Below, in pieces: positions 25,943-33,836 of a stretch of 64,000 nt of DNA. Position numbers and translations under genes: made by a program. The DNA is taken from the NCBI RefSeq assembly GCF_900177535.1, contig NZ_FXAJ01000009.1:27707-91706 (forward strand), read 5' to 3'. Numbering within the stretch: position 1 is the first letter of the stretch; each line of letters opens with the position of its first letter. The notes beneath the pieces were generated by a model that had not been told where the DNA came from, ran no database searches, and saw only the letters and a program-made list of their open reading frames with translations. Source of the stretch: Priestia filamentosa (lineage in GTDB: Bacteria; Bacillota; Bacilli; Bacillales; Bacillaceae_H).

Positions 25943-26212
25943 ATGAATGATTTTCAAAGTGAACTTCAAATGTTGAATGTTGATGATTTCCAAGCGACTC
26001 AGGCAGTCCCTTGGGATCAAAATCAATACTATACTGATCAGGATCGACAATTCGTTGGTGTGGGGGTTGGTTTTGGCCGATGCTTTAGTTGCTTTAACTG
26101 TTTTAACTGCTTTAGTTGCTTCCGTTGTTTTAACTGCTTTAACTGCTATAACTGCGCTCGTTGCTCACGTTGCTCTAGATGCGGCGGTGGCCGTTGTGGT
26201 GGCGGCAGCTAA
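25943..26212 (+). CDS. Heterocycloanthracin-like TOMM precursor peptide
   Basis: The 89-residue peptide has a leader, MNDFQSELQMLNVDDFQ and beyond, that resembles the leaders of Bacillus heterocycle-containing bacteriocins (BA_2677/heterocycloanthracin family), with an F-x3-L-x2-L pattern. A Gly/Val stretch, VGVGVGFG (38-45), leads into the core. From residue 47 to 80 a Cys occurs at every third position (twelve Cys); the triplets are CF(S/N/R) first, then CYN, CAR and CSR. RCGGGRCGGGS closes the peptide, giving 13 Cys in total. The strict period suits conversion to thiazoles by the enzymes encoded downstream. The ribosome-binding site is GAGGAGG. The mature product, cleavage site and activity are not known from sequence. 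Confidence 0.9.
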   Translation: MNDFQSELQMLNVDDFQATQAVPWDQNQYYTDQDRQFVGVGVGFGRCFSCFNCFNCFSCFRCFNCFNCYNCARCSRCSRCGGGRCGGGS

Positions 26213-26243
26213 GCCGGTAATAGTTTATTTTTCTATGTTGAGA

Positions 26244-26272
26244 AGGTCCCCTGCATTGTTGCAGGGGTCTTT
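26244..26272 (+). terminator. Hairpin between TOMM precursor and modification genes
   Basis: CCCCTGCA (26248-26255) and TGCAGGGG (26260-26267) pair around TTGT, followed by TCTTTCTCT. The weak T-run suggests a partial terminator, which would make more precursor than enzyme transcript. Confidence 0.65.
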
Positions 26273-26370
26273 CTCTATAAGATAAGACATAACGGACAAA
26301 TTGCTATACATACGATGGTAGTGGTAATGATATTGAACATTTATGGTTACAAGGGGTAAGGAGGAGAGAG

Positions 26371-28326
26371 ATGGCAAATTTGAACCCTTCTATGCGTCTG
26401 AAAGTAAAAAGGGACACGTTTTATCTCCCTGAACCAAACAGAGGTGTGTATTTTCGAAACAACTTAAGTTCATTCCGTATTGAAGGAAGTGGGATCGATC
26501 AGTGGGTTGAAAAGTTGTTACCGATGTTCAATGGGGAGTATACTTTAGGAAATTTGACTAATGGATTGCCTGGCCCATACCGGGACCGCATATATGAAAT
26601 TGCAGAAGTGCTGTATACGAATGGGTATGTTCGAGATTTAAGCCAGGACCTTCCGCATCAATTGTCGGATTATCATCTTAAAAAGCATGCATCACAAATT
26701 GAATTTGTGGACAATTTAGTTGGTTCTGGGGCGGCCCGTTTTCAAGTTTTTCGTCAGGGCAAAGTGCTTGCAGTTGGCTCTGGTCCTATTTTAAATTCAT
26801 TGGTTTCCTCGTTGATTGAATCGGGTTTGACTAAGATCCAAGTACTAATTACAGACGAGGTTCCGACCAATAGACAGAGGTTAAAAGAACTCGTGGAACA
26901 TGCACGAAAAATAGATCCGGAGGTTGACTTAAAGGAGGTTCCACAAAAGAAGGAGGATTGGCGAGAGATAGTGCAGCCCTTTGATTCAATTTTGTATGTG
27001 AGTCAAGAGGGGAAGCTAGAGAAACTTAGACATCTTCATGCAATTTGCAGGGAAGAGAAGAAAATATTTCTCCCCGCTATATGCTTTCAACAGATAGGTT
27101 TAGCAGGTCCATTAGTACATCCAGATTCCGAGGTGTGTTGGGAAACAGCATGGCGCCGTTTACATCATTCTGTCTTATCTAAAAATGAGCAATCCCCTGC
27201 CTTCTCTGTCACCCCGGGATCGTTGTTAGCTAATGTGATCGTGTTTGAATTGTTTAAAGAGGTTACAGGTGTCATGGAATTGGAACAGAAGAATAGGTTT
27301 TTTCTTCTGGATTTGGATACATTGGAGGGAGACTGGCATTCATTTTTGCCTCATCCCCTGGTAACAAGGAGTATATCTGCAGAATGGGTTGAAGATGTCG
27401 GAAGCCGGCTCCAAGTAGTCTTAGAGAAAGTTGATTCAAGTAAATCACTTCTTTATTTCAACCAGTTGACATCAGAGGAATCGGGAATTTTCCATATTTG
27501 GGGGGAGGAGGATTTAAAGCAGCTTCCATTAGCTCAGTGCCGCGTTCAGGCAGTCGACCCGTTGTCGGAGGGACCAGCTGAGTTGATGCGAGACACTATC
27601 TGTTCAGGTCTAACTCATGAGGAGGCACGAAGAGAAGCGGGACTAACTGGGATTGAAACGTATGCGTCGCGAATGGTTAATTTGATCGTTAATACTCTGC
27701 CGCTAAATAAAAATGTTGATGGAAGTTTAGTAGGACTGGAGGAAATTGTCGGGATTGGAGCGGGTGAATCGTTTGTGGAAGGTGTTGGCCGTGGGTTGCA
27801 AAAGTGTTTGGCAGAGGAGCTTAGCAAGCAACAACTTAATCAGAAGTATTCTGTTTCTCGAGTACAGTTAAATTTTATAGAAGATGAGAGATCCCGGTTC
27901 TATTTAGAAGCACTGACTACGATACAAGGAGCACCAATTATCGGAATAGGGAAGGAAGTGTACGGCTTTCCTGTAGTGTGGGTAGGTACAAAAGATGGAT
28001 GGTATGGTAGTGCAGATTTAAATATAACAATGGCGTTACAGAAGACATTACAGCAGGCACTTATCAAAGTACAAAACAAATCGGATTCTTCTAATGAACT
28101 AGCCTGTGAGGTAACGTCCGTACTTTTGGAAGAGAAAATGCCGGTTAGTCTTAGCATTCCTGCGTGTGAAGAGAGGATACAAACGGACATCCTACAGGGA
28201 GCTATGGAAATATTGAAACGGAATGGAAAAAGGGTCTCGGTATTTGAATTAAGGCTCGAACCTGTTTTTAAAGAGCAACTAAACGGAGTGTTTGGTGTTT
28301 TGCTGCGAGAGGAGGAATCACAGTGA
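26371..28326 (+). CDS. TOMM ocin-ThiF-like maturation protein (leader-binding F protein)
   Basis: This 651-residue protein matches what I recall of the thiazole-containing bacteriocin maturation protein of the B. cereus group, which starts with NLNPSMRLKVKRDTFYLPEP. In heterocycloanthracin clusters this 'ocin-ThiF-like' protein was shown to bind the precursor leader and deliver it to the cyclodehydratase. A Rossmann-like segment VLAVGSGPILNSLVSSLIES lies at about residues 129-148, and an E1-like region follows to about 300. The C-terminal half has family-specific segments. It lacks the CxxC pairs that bind zinc in the next protein. The ribosome-binding site is AAGGAGGAG. It ends overlapping the next gene by four bases. 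Confidence 0.85.
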   Translation: MANLNPSMRLKVKRDTFYLPEPNRGVYFRNNLSSFRIEGSGIDQWVEKLLPMFNGEYTLGNLTNGLPGPYRDRIYEIAEVLYTNGYVRDLSQDLPHQLSDYHLKKHASQIEFVDNLVGSGAARFQVFRQGKVLAVGSGPILNSLVSSLIESGLTKIQVLITDEVPTNRQRLKELVEHARKIDPEVDLKEVPQKKEDWREIVQPFDSILYVSQEGKLEKLRHLHAICREEKKIFLPAICFQQIGLAGPLVHPDSEVCWETAWRRLHHSVLSKNEQSPAFSVTPGSLLANVIVFELFKEVTGVMELEQKNRFFLLDLDTLEGDWHSFLPHPLVTRSISAEWVEDVGSRLQVVLEKVDSSKSLLYFNQLTSEESGIFHIWGEEDLKQLPLAQCRVQAVDPLSEGPAELMRDTICSGLTHEEARREAGLTGIETYASRMVNLIVNTLPLNKNVDGSLVGLEEIVGIGAGESFVEGVGRGLQKCLAEELSKQQLNQKYSVSRVQLNFIEDERSRFYLEALTTIQGAPIIGIGKEVYGFPVVWVGTKDGWYGSADLNITMALQKTLQQALIKVQNKSDSSNELACEVTSVLLEEKMPVSLSIPACEERIQTDILQGAMEILKRNGKRVSVFELRLEPVFKEQLNGVFGVLLREEESQ

Positions 28327-30269
28327 GTTCCTTCGTGTTGGTTGTCGGAGAAGGGATGCTGGCGGACCGTGTAAGTGAAGAACTGTCGGCATATCATCTA
28401 GTTATTCGTAAATCCAATTTTGAGGAAGGAGTTCCAAGAAATACTGATTTGGTCCTTTTTTTGGATGACGAGTGGAAACCCTCTGTTCATCAAAAGGCGG
28501 AAGAAGTGTTACGAAAGACGGGTACTCCCTGGCTTAGAGGCTTCGTTTCATTTGGCGAAGGTGTAGTTGGCCCGCTTGTACGACCAGGTGCAGCAGGTTG
28601 CTCTCAATGTGCGGACATGAGACGTCTCATGGGAGGACGTGACCGCACAGAGATGTGGGAGGTGCAACAGAGGCTGGCTGCGACTGGAGGAAGGGGAAGT
28701 GACCCGTGGGCTTCAAGTCCCGGACTTTTGCAAATGGCTTACCTGATTGGAGTTGAGGTACAGAATTTATTACAAGGCGATCAAGCTTATTCGGAAGGTA
28801 AGATATATATAATTGACTTGAAAACAATGAAGAGCTCATGGCATTCTTTTCTGCCCAACCCGTTGTGTCCAGTCTGTGGTCAATTACCCGACGATTCACA
28901 GACATTAGCCCGAATTTCACTGCAGCCAAGTCCAAAAATAGATTCCGGAATTTTCCGATGCCGTCAGTTGGATGAGATGAAAAAAATGATTGTCAAAGAC
29001 TATTTGGATAATCGTACCGGCCTTTTGAATAGTAAAATGTATGACCTAGTGACTCCATTTGCTGATGCGAGTGTCAATCTCCCTATGTTTGCTGGGGACG
29101 AGGGAACAGCTGGCAGGACTCATTCATACGCAGAAAGTGTGTTGACAGCCATTTTAGAGGGATTGGAGCGGCACTGTGGTTTAGAACCACGTGGCAAACG
29201 GACAGTAATCCATGATAGTTTTCGTAACCTGGAAAATCAAGCGCTCAATCCATTGAAGGTAGGTATACACGCAAAAGAACAATATGCGCAACCTGGTTTT
29301 CCATTTAAATCGTTTGATCCTGATCGTTCTATTAATTGGGTATGGGGTTATTCGTTGCTAGAAGAGCGTCCCATCCTAGTTCCAGAGCTCCTTGCCTATT
29401 ACAGTGTTGGATGTGGGTCACAAGGCTTTGTCTATGAAACTTCCAATGGATGTGCGTTAGGAGGAAGTTTAGAGGAGGCCATTTTCTACGGGATTATGGA
29501 AGTGGTCGAGCGTGATTCATTCCTGATGACTTGGTATGCGAAGCTGAACCTTCCGCGACTGGATCCTTTTACAGCTGACGACCAGGAGTTGGAATTAATG
29601 GTCGAAAGGATGCGAGTGGTCGCTGGGTATGATTTGTATTTGTATAACTCCACGATGGAACACGGGATTCCAAGTATTTGGGCGATTGCTAAAAACAAAA
29701 AGGAAAAGGGATTGAATCTTATCTGTGCGGCCGGAGCTCATCTGGATCCGGTAAGGGCGGTGAAAAGCGCAGTTCACGAGCTTGCTGGCATGATGCTGAA
29801 CCTTGATGAAAAATTTGAGGCGAACCAGGAAGAGTATGAAAGAATGCTGCATGATTCTTCTCTGGTTCGGCAGATGGATGACCACGGCATGCTGTATGGT
29901 TTGCCGCAAGCAGAAGAGCGCTTAAGTTTTTTGCTTGACGACAATGGCCCAATGCAATCTTTTAAAGAGGAGTTTAAGTGGAAGTCGAATCATACGGATC
30001 TTACCGATGATTTGCAAGACATCCTTCAGGTGTTCCGTCAGTTAAACCTTGATGTAGTTATAGTAGACCAGACGACACCGGAAACGATACGAAACGGTTT
30101 GTATTGCGTAAAAGTACTGATTCCGGGAATGCTGCCGATGACATTTGGGCATCACCTTACCCGCCTGACAGGGCTTGAGAGGATATTTCGAGTCCCTATG
30201 GAGCTTGGGTATACGAATAAACCATTGACACCAGGACAGCTCAATCCACATCCGCATCCGTTTCCATAA
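28323..30269 (+). CDS. TOMM cyclodehydratase: E1-like domain fused to YcaO (SagC/SagD type)
   Basis: This 648-residue protein starts at GTG, overlapping the previous stop. The N-terminal part (about 1-200) is a cyclodehydratase partner domain; CSQC and CPVC are two CxxC pairs likely to bind zinc. From about 235 a YcaO domain follows, with ESVLTAILEGLERHCG and GGSLEEAIFYGIMEVVERD, the Glu-rich ATP/Mg motifs. The C-terminus ends in PHPHPFP, the proline-rich tail typical of azoline-forming YcaO proteins. It should phosphorylate the peptide backbone with ATP to cyclise Cys (and perhaps Ser) to azolines. Confidence 0.92.
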   Translation: MSSFVLVVGEGMLADRVSEELSAYHLVIRKSNFEEGVPRNTDLVLFLDDEWKPSVHQKAEEVLRKTGTPWLRGFVSFGEGVVGPLVRPGAAGCSQCADMRRLMGGRDRTEMWEVQQRLAATGGRGSDPWASSPGLLQMAYLIGVEVQNLLQGDQAYSEGKIYIIDLKTMKSSWHSFLPNPLCPVCGQLPDDSQTLARISLQPSPKIDSGIFRCRQLDEMKKMIVKDYLDNRTGLLNSKMYDLVTPFADASVNLPMFAGDEGTAGRTHSYAESVLTAILEGLERHCGLEPRGKRTVIHDSFRNLENQALNPLKVGIHAKEQYAQPGFPFKSFDPDRSINWVWGYSLLEERPILVPELLAYYSVGCGSQGFVYETSNGCALGGSLEEAIFYGIMEVVERDSFLMTWYAKLNLPRLDPFTADDQELELMVERMRVVAGYDLYLYNSTMEHGIPSIWAIAKNKKEKGLNLICAAGAHLDPVRAVKSAVHELAGMMLNLDEKFEANQEEYERMLHDSSLVRQMDDHGMLYGLPQAEERLSFLLDDNGPMQSFKEEFKWKSNHTDLTDDLQDILQVFRQLNLDVVIVDQTTPETIRNGLYCVKVLIPGMLPMTFGHHLTRLTGLERIFRVPMELGYTNKPLTPGQLNPHPHPFP

Positions 30270-30290
30270 GCAGTGATTAGGAGGTATAGG

Positions 30291-31868
30291 ATGAGTCTGG
30301 AAGAATTTCTGCACAATCTGCATTTTGATATTGATAAGGCAAATCAGCCGAACTGGGAAGCGGATTGGGAGGATGCACCGCTTGCATATAAACTCTACCG
30401 TGGATTACCGGTTGTTCCATTGTCCACGGAAGTACCGCTGACGCTTACTGGAGGAGAACCTCCCGCAAGACTGGACCTTAATAGAGTTGGTCATTTTCTC
30501 TGGTATGTATTCGGTTTTACTCAATTGAGCCAATCAGTCTTTCCAATGGATTCCCCAGAGCAAGATTCCTACCCTTTGCAGTCGTATCGACGGTTTGCTC
30601 CTTCTGGTGGGGCGTTATACCCTAACGAATTGTACGTGTATTTGAAGGTAGAGGGACTCCCTGATGGAGTCTACTATTATGATGTAGCACACCATAGCCT
30701 GGTATTGTTGCGGGAAGGGAATTTCGATTCCTATTTAGCCAAGGCACTAGGAAATCGGTGTGACATCTCCTCGTGTTTTGGTACTGTCTTTGTGTCAACC
30801 ATGTTCTGGAAAAATTTTTTTAAATACAACAATTTTGCATACCGACTCCAAGGATTGGATGCTGGTGTGCTGATTGGACAGTTAATGGAGGTAGCGAAAC
30901 GGTTTGGCTTTGCCTCAGGGGTGTACTTTCAATTTCTTGATACCGCAATCAATCATCTGCTTGGACTATCCGAACAGAAGGAGAGCGTATATAGTGTAAT
31001 CCCATTATCGGTGGAAGTCACCATCTGGTCTACTAACGGAAGGAATCTATGCGAAAATGTTATATCGAAGGAATTGAGACAAGAGCTGCCAGCGATTCAA
31101 CCAGAATATCTCGAGCGATCACTTAATGTCAAAGAGTATCCGATGATAACTGCGATGAACGCAGCTTCTAAGCTGGATTCCACATGGTCATTTCGAGTGA
31201 TCGGGGAGAGGGGAGCTGCGGAACGTATGGATTCCGCGGTGGCATTGCCTCATATAGAGCCCTTGTCATATGATTTGGCTGAGGCCTGCAGAAATCGGTT
31301 TTCTCCCGACATGGATTTCGTTTTGGGGAGGGTGAGTCAACAACAATTGGCTACCCTTCTTCTAGAAGCAACGGGTTCTTTTTCATACCGGAATGATTTG
31401 GATGAAGCATATAGGAGTAACGACTCTCGTGTAACAATTTATAGCTGTTTATATAATGTTGAAGGTATTACAAATGGGGCGTACTATTATGACAGCACAG
31501 AACACTTGTTAAGAGAAATATGCCCAGGAGACTATCGACTCCATTTACAGACTGGAATGTCTCTGGATAATGTGAATTTGCTCCAGGTACCACTTTGCCT
31601 GCATGTGGTTGGTGACAAGGAATTCTATAAAACAGAACTAGGATACAGGGGCTATCGAATCCAACAGATGGAAGCAGGCATGCTCGTGCAACGATTGCTT
31701 TTGGCTGCGCAAGCTCTCGGGATGGGAGGGCACCCGCTTCTTGGATTTGACGCGAATTTGAGTGATGAACTCTATAAAATAGATCAACAAGGAAAGACCA
31801 GTCTAATCCAAATCCCCATTGGTCCCTATCGCCCTCGTCCTTGGCTGAGGGGAAGTTTGCACAGCTAA
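30291..31868 (+). CDS. SagB-type FMN-dependent azoline dehydrogenase, two nitroreductase-like domains
   Basis: This 525-residue protein is about twice the size of a single SagB/McbC oxidase. The N-terminal half has RRFAPSGGALYPNELYVYL and DGVYYYDVAHHSL, and the C-terminal half has its own YRNDLDEAYRSNDS, GAYYYDSTEHLL and QMEAGMLVQRLLLAAQALGM. Both halves look like nitroreductase-fold domains. It should oxidise thiazolines to thiazoles with FMN. I use the ATG at 30291 after TAGGAGGTA; a GTG at 30273 is upstream of that site. It ends the operon, and the repeated rpsI terminator is the first terminator downstream. Confidence 0.9.
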   Translation: MSLEEFLHNLHFDIDKANQPNWEADWEDAPLAYKLYRGLPVVPLSTEVPLTLTGGEPPARLDLNRVGHFLWYVFGFTQLSQSVFPMDSPEQDSYPLQSYRRFAPSGGALYPNELYVYLKVEGLPDGVYYYDVAHHSLVLLREGNFDSYLAKALGNRCDISSCFGTVFVSTMFWKNFFKYNNFAYRLQGLDAGVLIGQLMEVAKRFGFASGVYFQFLDTAINHLLGLSEQKESVYSVIPLSVEVTIWSTNGRNLCENVISKELRQELPAIQPEYLERSLNVKEYPMITAMNAASKLDSTWSFRVIGERGAAERMDSAVALPHIEPLSYDLAEACRNRFSPDMDFVLGRVSQQQLATLLLEATGSFSYRNDLDEAYRSNDSRVTIYSCLYNVEGITNGAYYYDSTEHLLREICPGDYRLHLQTGMSLDNVNLLQVPLCLHVVGDKEFYKTELGYRGYRIQQMEAGMLVQRLLLAAQALGMGGHPLLGFDANLSDELYKIDQQGKTSLIQIPIGPYRPRPWLRGSLHS

Positions 31869-31936
31869 TTAAGGTATAGAGCAATATGTACTTAGTTATA
31901 GGTTAAGAAAACTACTTCCTTATATTTAATATATAA
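31869..31936. other. AT-rich junction before the right rpsI repeat
   Basis: No gene, promoter or hairpin of note is visible between the end of the dehydrogenase gene and the repeat. Confidence 0.6.
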
Positions 31937-32056
31937 ATAAAAGAACGTAAAAATATAGTCTTAAAGGCGATCGTCATGCACCTCAGTTCTCAAAACGTTA
32001 ATTTTACGTTTTGCAAAACCCTTTCTCGGATCTCTGAGGAAGGGTTTTTTTGTTTA
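31937..32056 (+). repeat. Right copy of the rpsI 3' end and terminator (fragment)
   Basis: Bases 31,958-32,002 still encode SLKGDRHAPQFSKR and a stop codon, against [14 protein letters not shown] in intact rpsI. Two changes are missense (Ala to Asp, Arg to His), as expected for a copy no longer under selection. One base is missing upstream. The terminator stem (ACCCTTTCTCGGAT... AAGGGTTTTTTT) is kept. There is no start codon or upstream rpsI sequence. Confidence 0.9.
32016..32056 (+). terminator. Terminator copied with the rpsI fragment
   Basis: AAACCCTTTCTC and GAGGAAGGGTTT pair around a short loop, followed by TTTT. It now ends the TOMM operon. Confidence 0.8.
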
Positions 32057-32372
32057 TTTAAATAAATTTCTCTTTTTTAACAATATATGCAATGGTATTA
32101 AAAACTAGCCGCTGTTTCTCTAACTACAAGTTATCGTGAGTATATTTCTTTTTTATTGACACCTAAGGCATTATTATTGAGATTATAGTGTTAATTAGAA
32201 TGCACAAAAGTAGAAAGGCAAAATACATTTTACTTTTATTTAGGACAAGTACAGAAACTATAAATACTCTTTCCAATACATATAAGCTATTGCTACTTGT
32301 AAGGTCTGTAAATTCAGTTGTTGGAGCTTATGGACAAGATAATATAAAGGCTAAATAACATAAGGAGAAGAA
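32057..32372. other. Intergenic region without a recognisable gene
   Basis: AT-rich. TTGACA at 32156-32161 is a perfect -35, but I see no -10 at 16-18 bp; TATAGT at 32184 is 22 bp away. I saw no coding remnant in this stretch. Confidence 0.5.
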
Positions 32373-32377
32373 CGGTG

Positions 32378-32725
32378 ATGAGCAAAATTATAGAAGATGA
32401 ACATTATTACAATAATTGCTACAAAGTTATAGACGATATATTAGAATTTGAACGAGTATATATGGTAGATGAATACCAATTTAATAAAGAGACATATGAA
32501 ATGCTAGGGAAGATATATAAGAGCTTGCCATGTTATTTAAGAGATTACGTTGATTTCCCTCATTGGTATGGTTGCGAAGAGAAAGGGGATCAATACTTTA
32601 TTAGTGTTTCATTTGAAATGTCTGGACTACAGTTCTGGGGGAACGTGCCGATCACACAATTTTCGCAATGGGAAAAAGCCTTGCATGAAGGGATAGAAGA
32701 CTTTCCTTTTAAATATCAATCATAA
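32378..32725 (+). CDS. Hypothetical protein, small acidic
   Basis: The 115-residue product begins MSKIIEDEHYYNNCYKVIDD and is rich in acidic and aromatic residues, with no signal peptide or membrane helix. The ribosome-binding site AAGGAGAAG precedes GTG-ATG; I use the ATG. I do not recognise the family. Size, acidity and the WYGCEEKGDQY and SQWEKALHEGIED segments would suit an immunity or SMI1-like protein, but no toxin gene lies beside it. It is outside the repeat-bounded TOMM island and 30 bases before the LLM oxidoreductase gene. Confidence 0.7.
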   Translation: MSKIIEDEHYYNNCYKVIDDILEFERVYMVDEYQFNKETYEMLGKIYKSLPCYLRDYVDFPHWYGCEEKGDQYFISVSFEMSGLQFWGNVPITQFSQWEKALHEGIEDFPFKYQS

Positions 32726-32755
32726 AGGCCGTAATTCTGAAGGAGGATAAGATAA

Positions 32756-33805
32756 ATGGAGATAGGAATTAGTACCTTTGTAGAAACAACTCCAGATGTA
32801 AAAACAGGAGAAGTAATTAGTCATGCACAACGGATTCGAGAAGTAGTAGAGGAAATTGTTCTGGCAGATCAAGTTGGGTTAGACGTATTTGGGGTAGGAG
32901 AGCATCATCGTGAAGACTATGCTTCTTCTTCTCCTGCTGTTATATTGGCAGCAGCGGCTTCACAGACCAATAATATTCGCTTAACAAGTGCTGTTACTGT
33001 TCTTTCCTCAGTAGATCCTGTTCGCGTTTTTCAAGACTTTGCAACGCTTGATGGCATTTCAAATGGGCGTGCTGAGATTATGGCAGGAAGAGGGTCTTTT
33101 ATTGAGTCATTTCCGCTCTTTGGTTATGATTTAAGAGATTATGAAGAACTGTTTGATGAAAAGCTAGATTTGCTTTTAAAGCTACAAACGTCTGAGAAGA
33201 TTACATGGAGCGGAAAGCATAGACCAGCTATTGAGAATTTAGGTGTCTACCCAAGGCCTGTCCAAAAACCGTTACCAATTTGGATTGGAAGTGGAGGAAA
33301 CCAAGAGTCTGTTATAAGGGCAGGGCTTCTCGGACTTCCACTTGTGTTGGCGATTATCGGGGGCAGCCCGCTTCATTTTGCTCCGCTTGTGGAGCTATAC
33401 AAAAAAGCAGCAGAACATGCAGGTCATGACTCATCCAAATTAAAAGTGGCTTCCCATTCTCATGGGTTTATTGCAGATGATACAGAAACAGCTACTGATA
33501 AGTTTTTTCCTCCTACACAATATGCGATGAACAAGCTTGGAAAAGAACGTGGCTGGGGACCTTATAACCGCTCAAGCTTCGATGCGGCCCGAAGCTTTGA
33601 AGGAGCTCTTTACGTAGGGGATGCAGATACAGTAGCGGAGAAAATTATTCATCTGCGTAAGGAGGTTGGGATAGAACGCTTTATGCTTCATGTTCCGGTT
33701 GGGACAATGCCACATGAAGATGTTATGAGAGCCATTGAGCTTCTAGGGACAAAAGTGGCCCCGAAAGTGAAGGCAGAGGTTGCGCGCTGGGAATCAATCC
33801 AATAA
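32756..33805 (+). CDS. LLM-class flavin-dependent oxidoreductase
   Basis: This 349-residue protein has the bacterial luciferase-like TIM-barrel features: GISTFVETTPD at the start, FGVGEHHREDYASSSPAVIL, RLTSAVTVLSSVDPVRVFQD and LPIWIGSGGNQESV. It resembles the subfamily often annotated as putative LLM oxidoreductase of the Atu2307 type. The substrate cannot be deduced. The ribosome-binding site is GAAGGAGGA. It may be co-transcribed with the small gene upstream, and it converges on gutR. Confidence 0.85.
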   Translation: MEIGISTFVETTPDVKTGEVISHAQRIREVVEEIVLADQVGLDVFGVGEHHREDYASSSPAVILAAAASQTNNIRLTSAVTVLSSVDPVRVFQDFATLDGISNGRAEIMAGRGSFIESFPLFGYDLRDYEELFDEKLDLLLKLQTSEKITWSGKHRPAIENLGVYPRPVQKPLPIWIGSGGNQESVIRAGLLGLPLVLAIIGGSPLHFAPLVELYKKAAEHAGHDSSKLKVASHSHGFIADDTETATDKFFPPTQYAMNKLGKERGWGPYNRSSFDAARSFEGALYVGDADTVAEKIIHLRKEVGIERFMLHVPVGTMPHEDVMRAIELLGTKVAPKVKAEVARWESIQ

Positions 33806-33836
33806 AGAATGTTTAATATACAAATATAAGGGATGG

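Noticed and set aside
26083..26190. Short tandem repeats that look CRISPR-like at first sight
   Set aside because: The repeats are 9-base codon repeats inside the precursor core, with no spacers; there are no cas genes.
25977..26285. Second-frame ORF over the TOMM precursor (Ala/Val/Leu-rich)
   Set aside because: It arises from the triplet-repeat coding of the real precursor read in another frame; the frame with the leader and GAGGAGG is the one supported.
32156..32189. Promoter for the small hypothetical gene
   Set aside because: Perfect TTGACA, but the best -10 is 22 bp away, outside the usable spacing.
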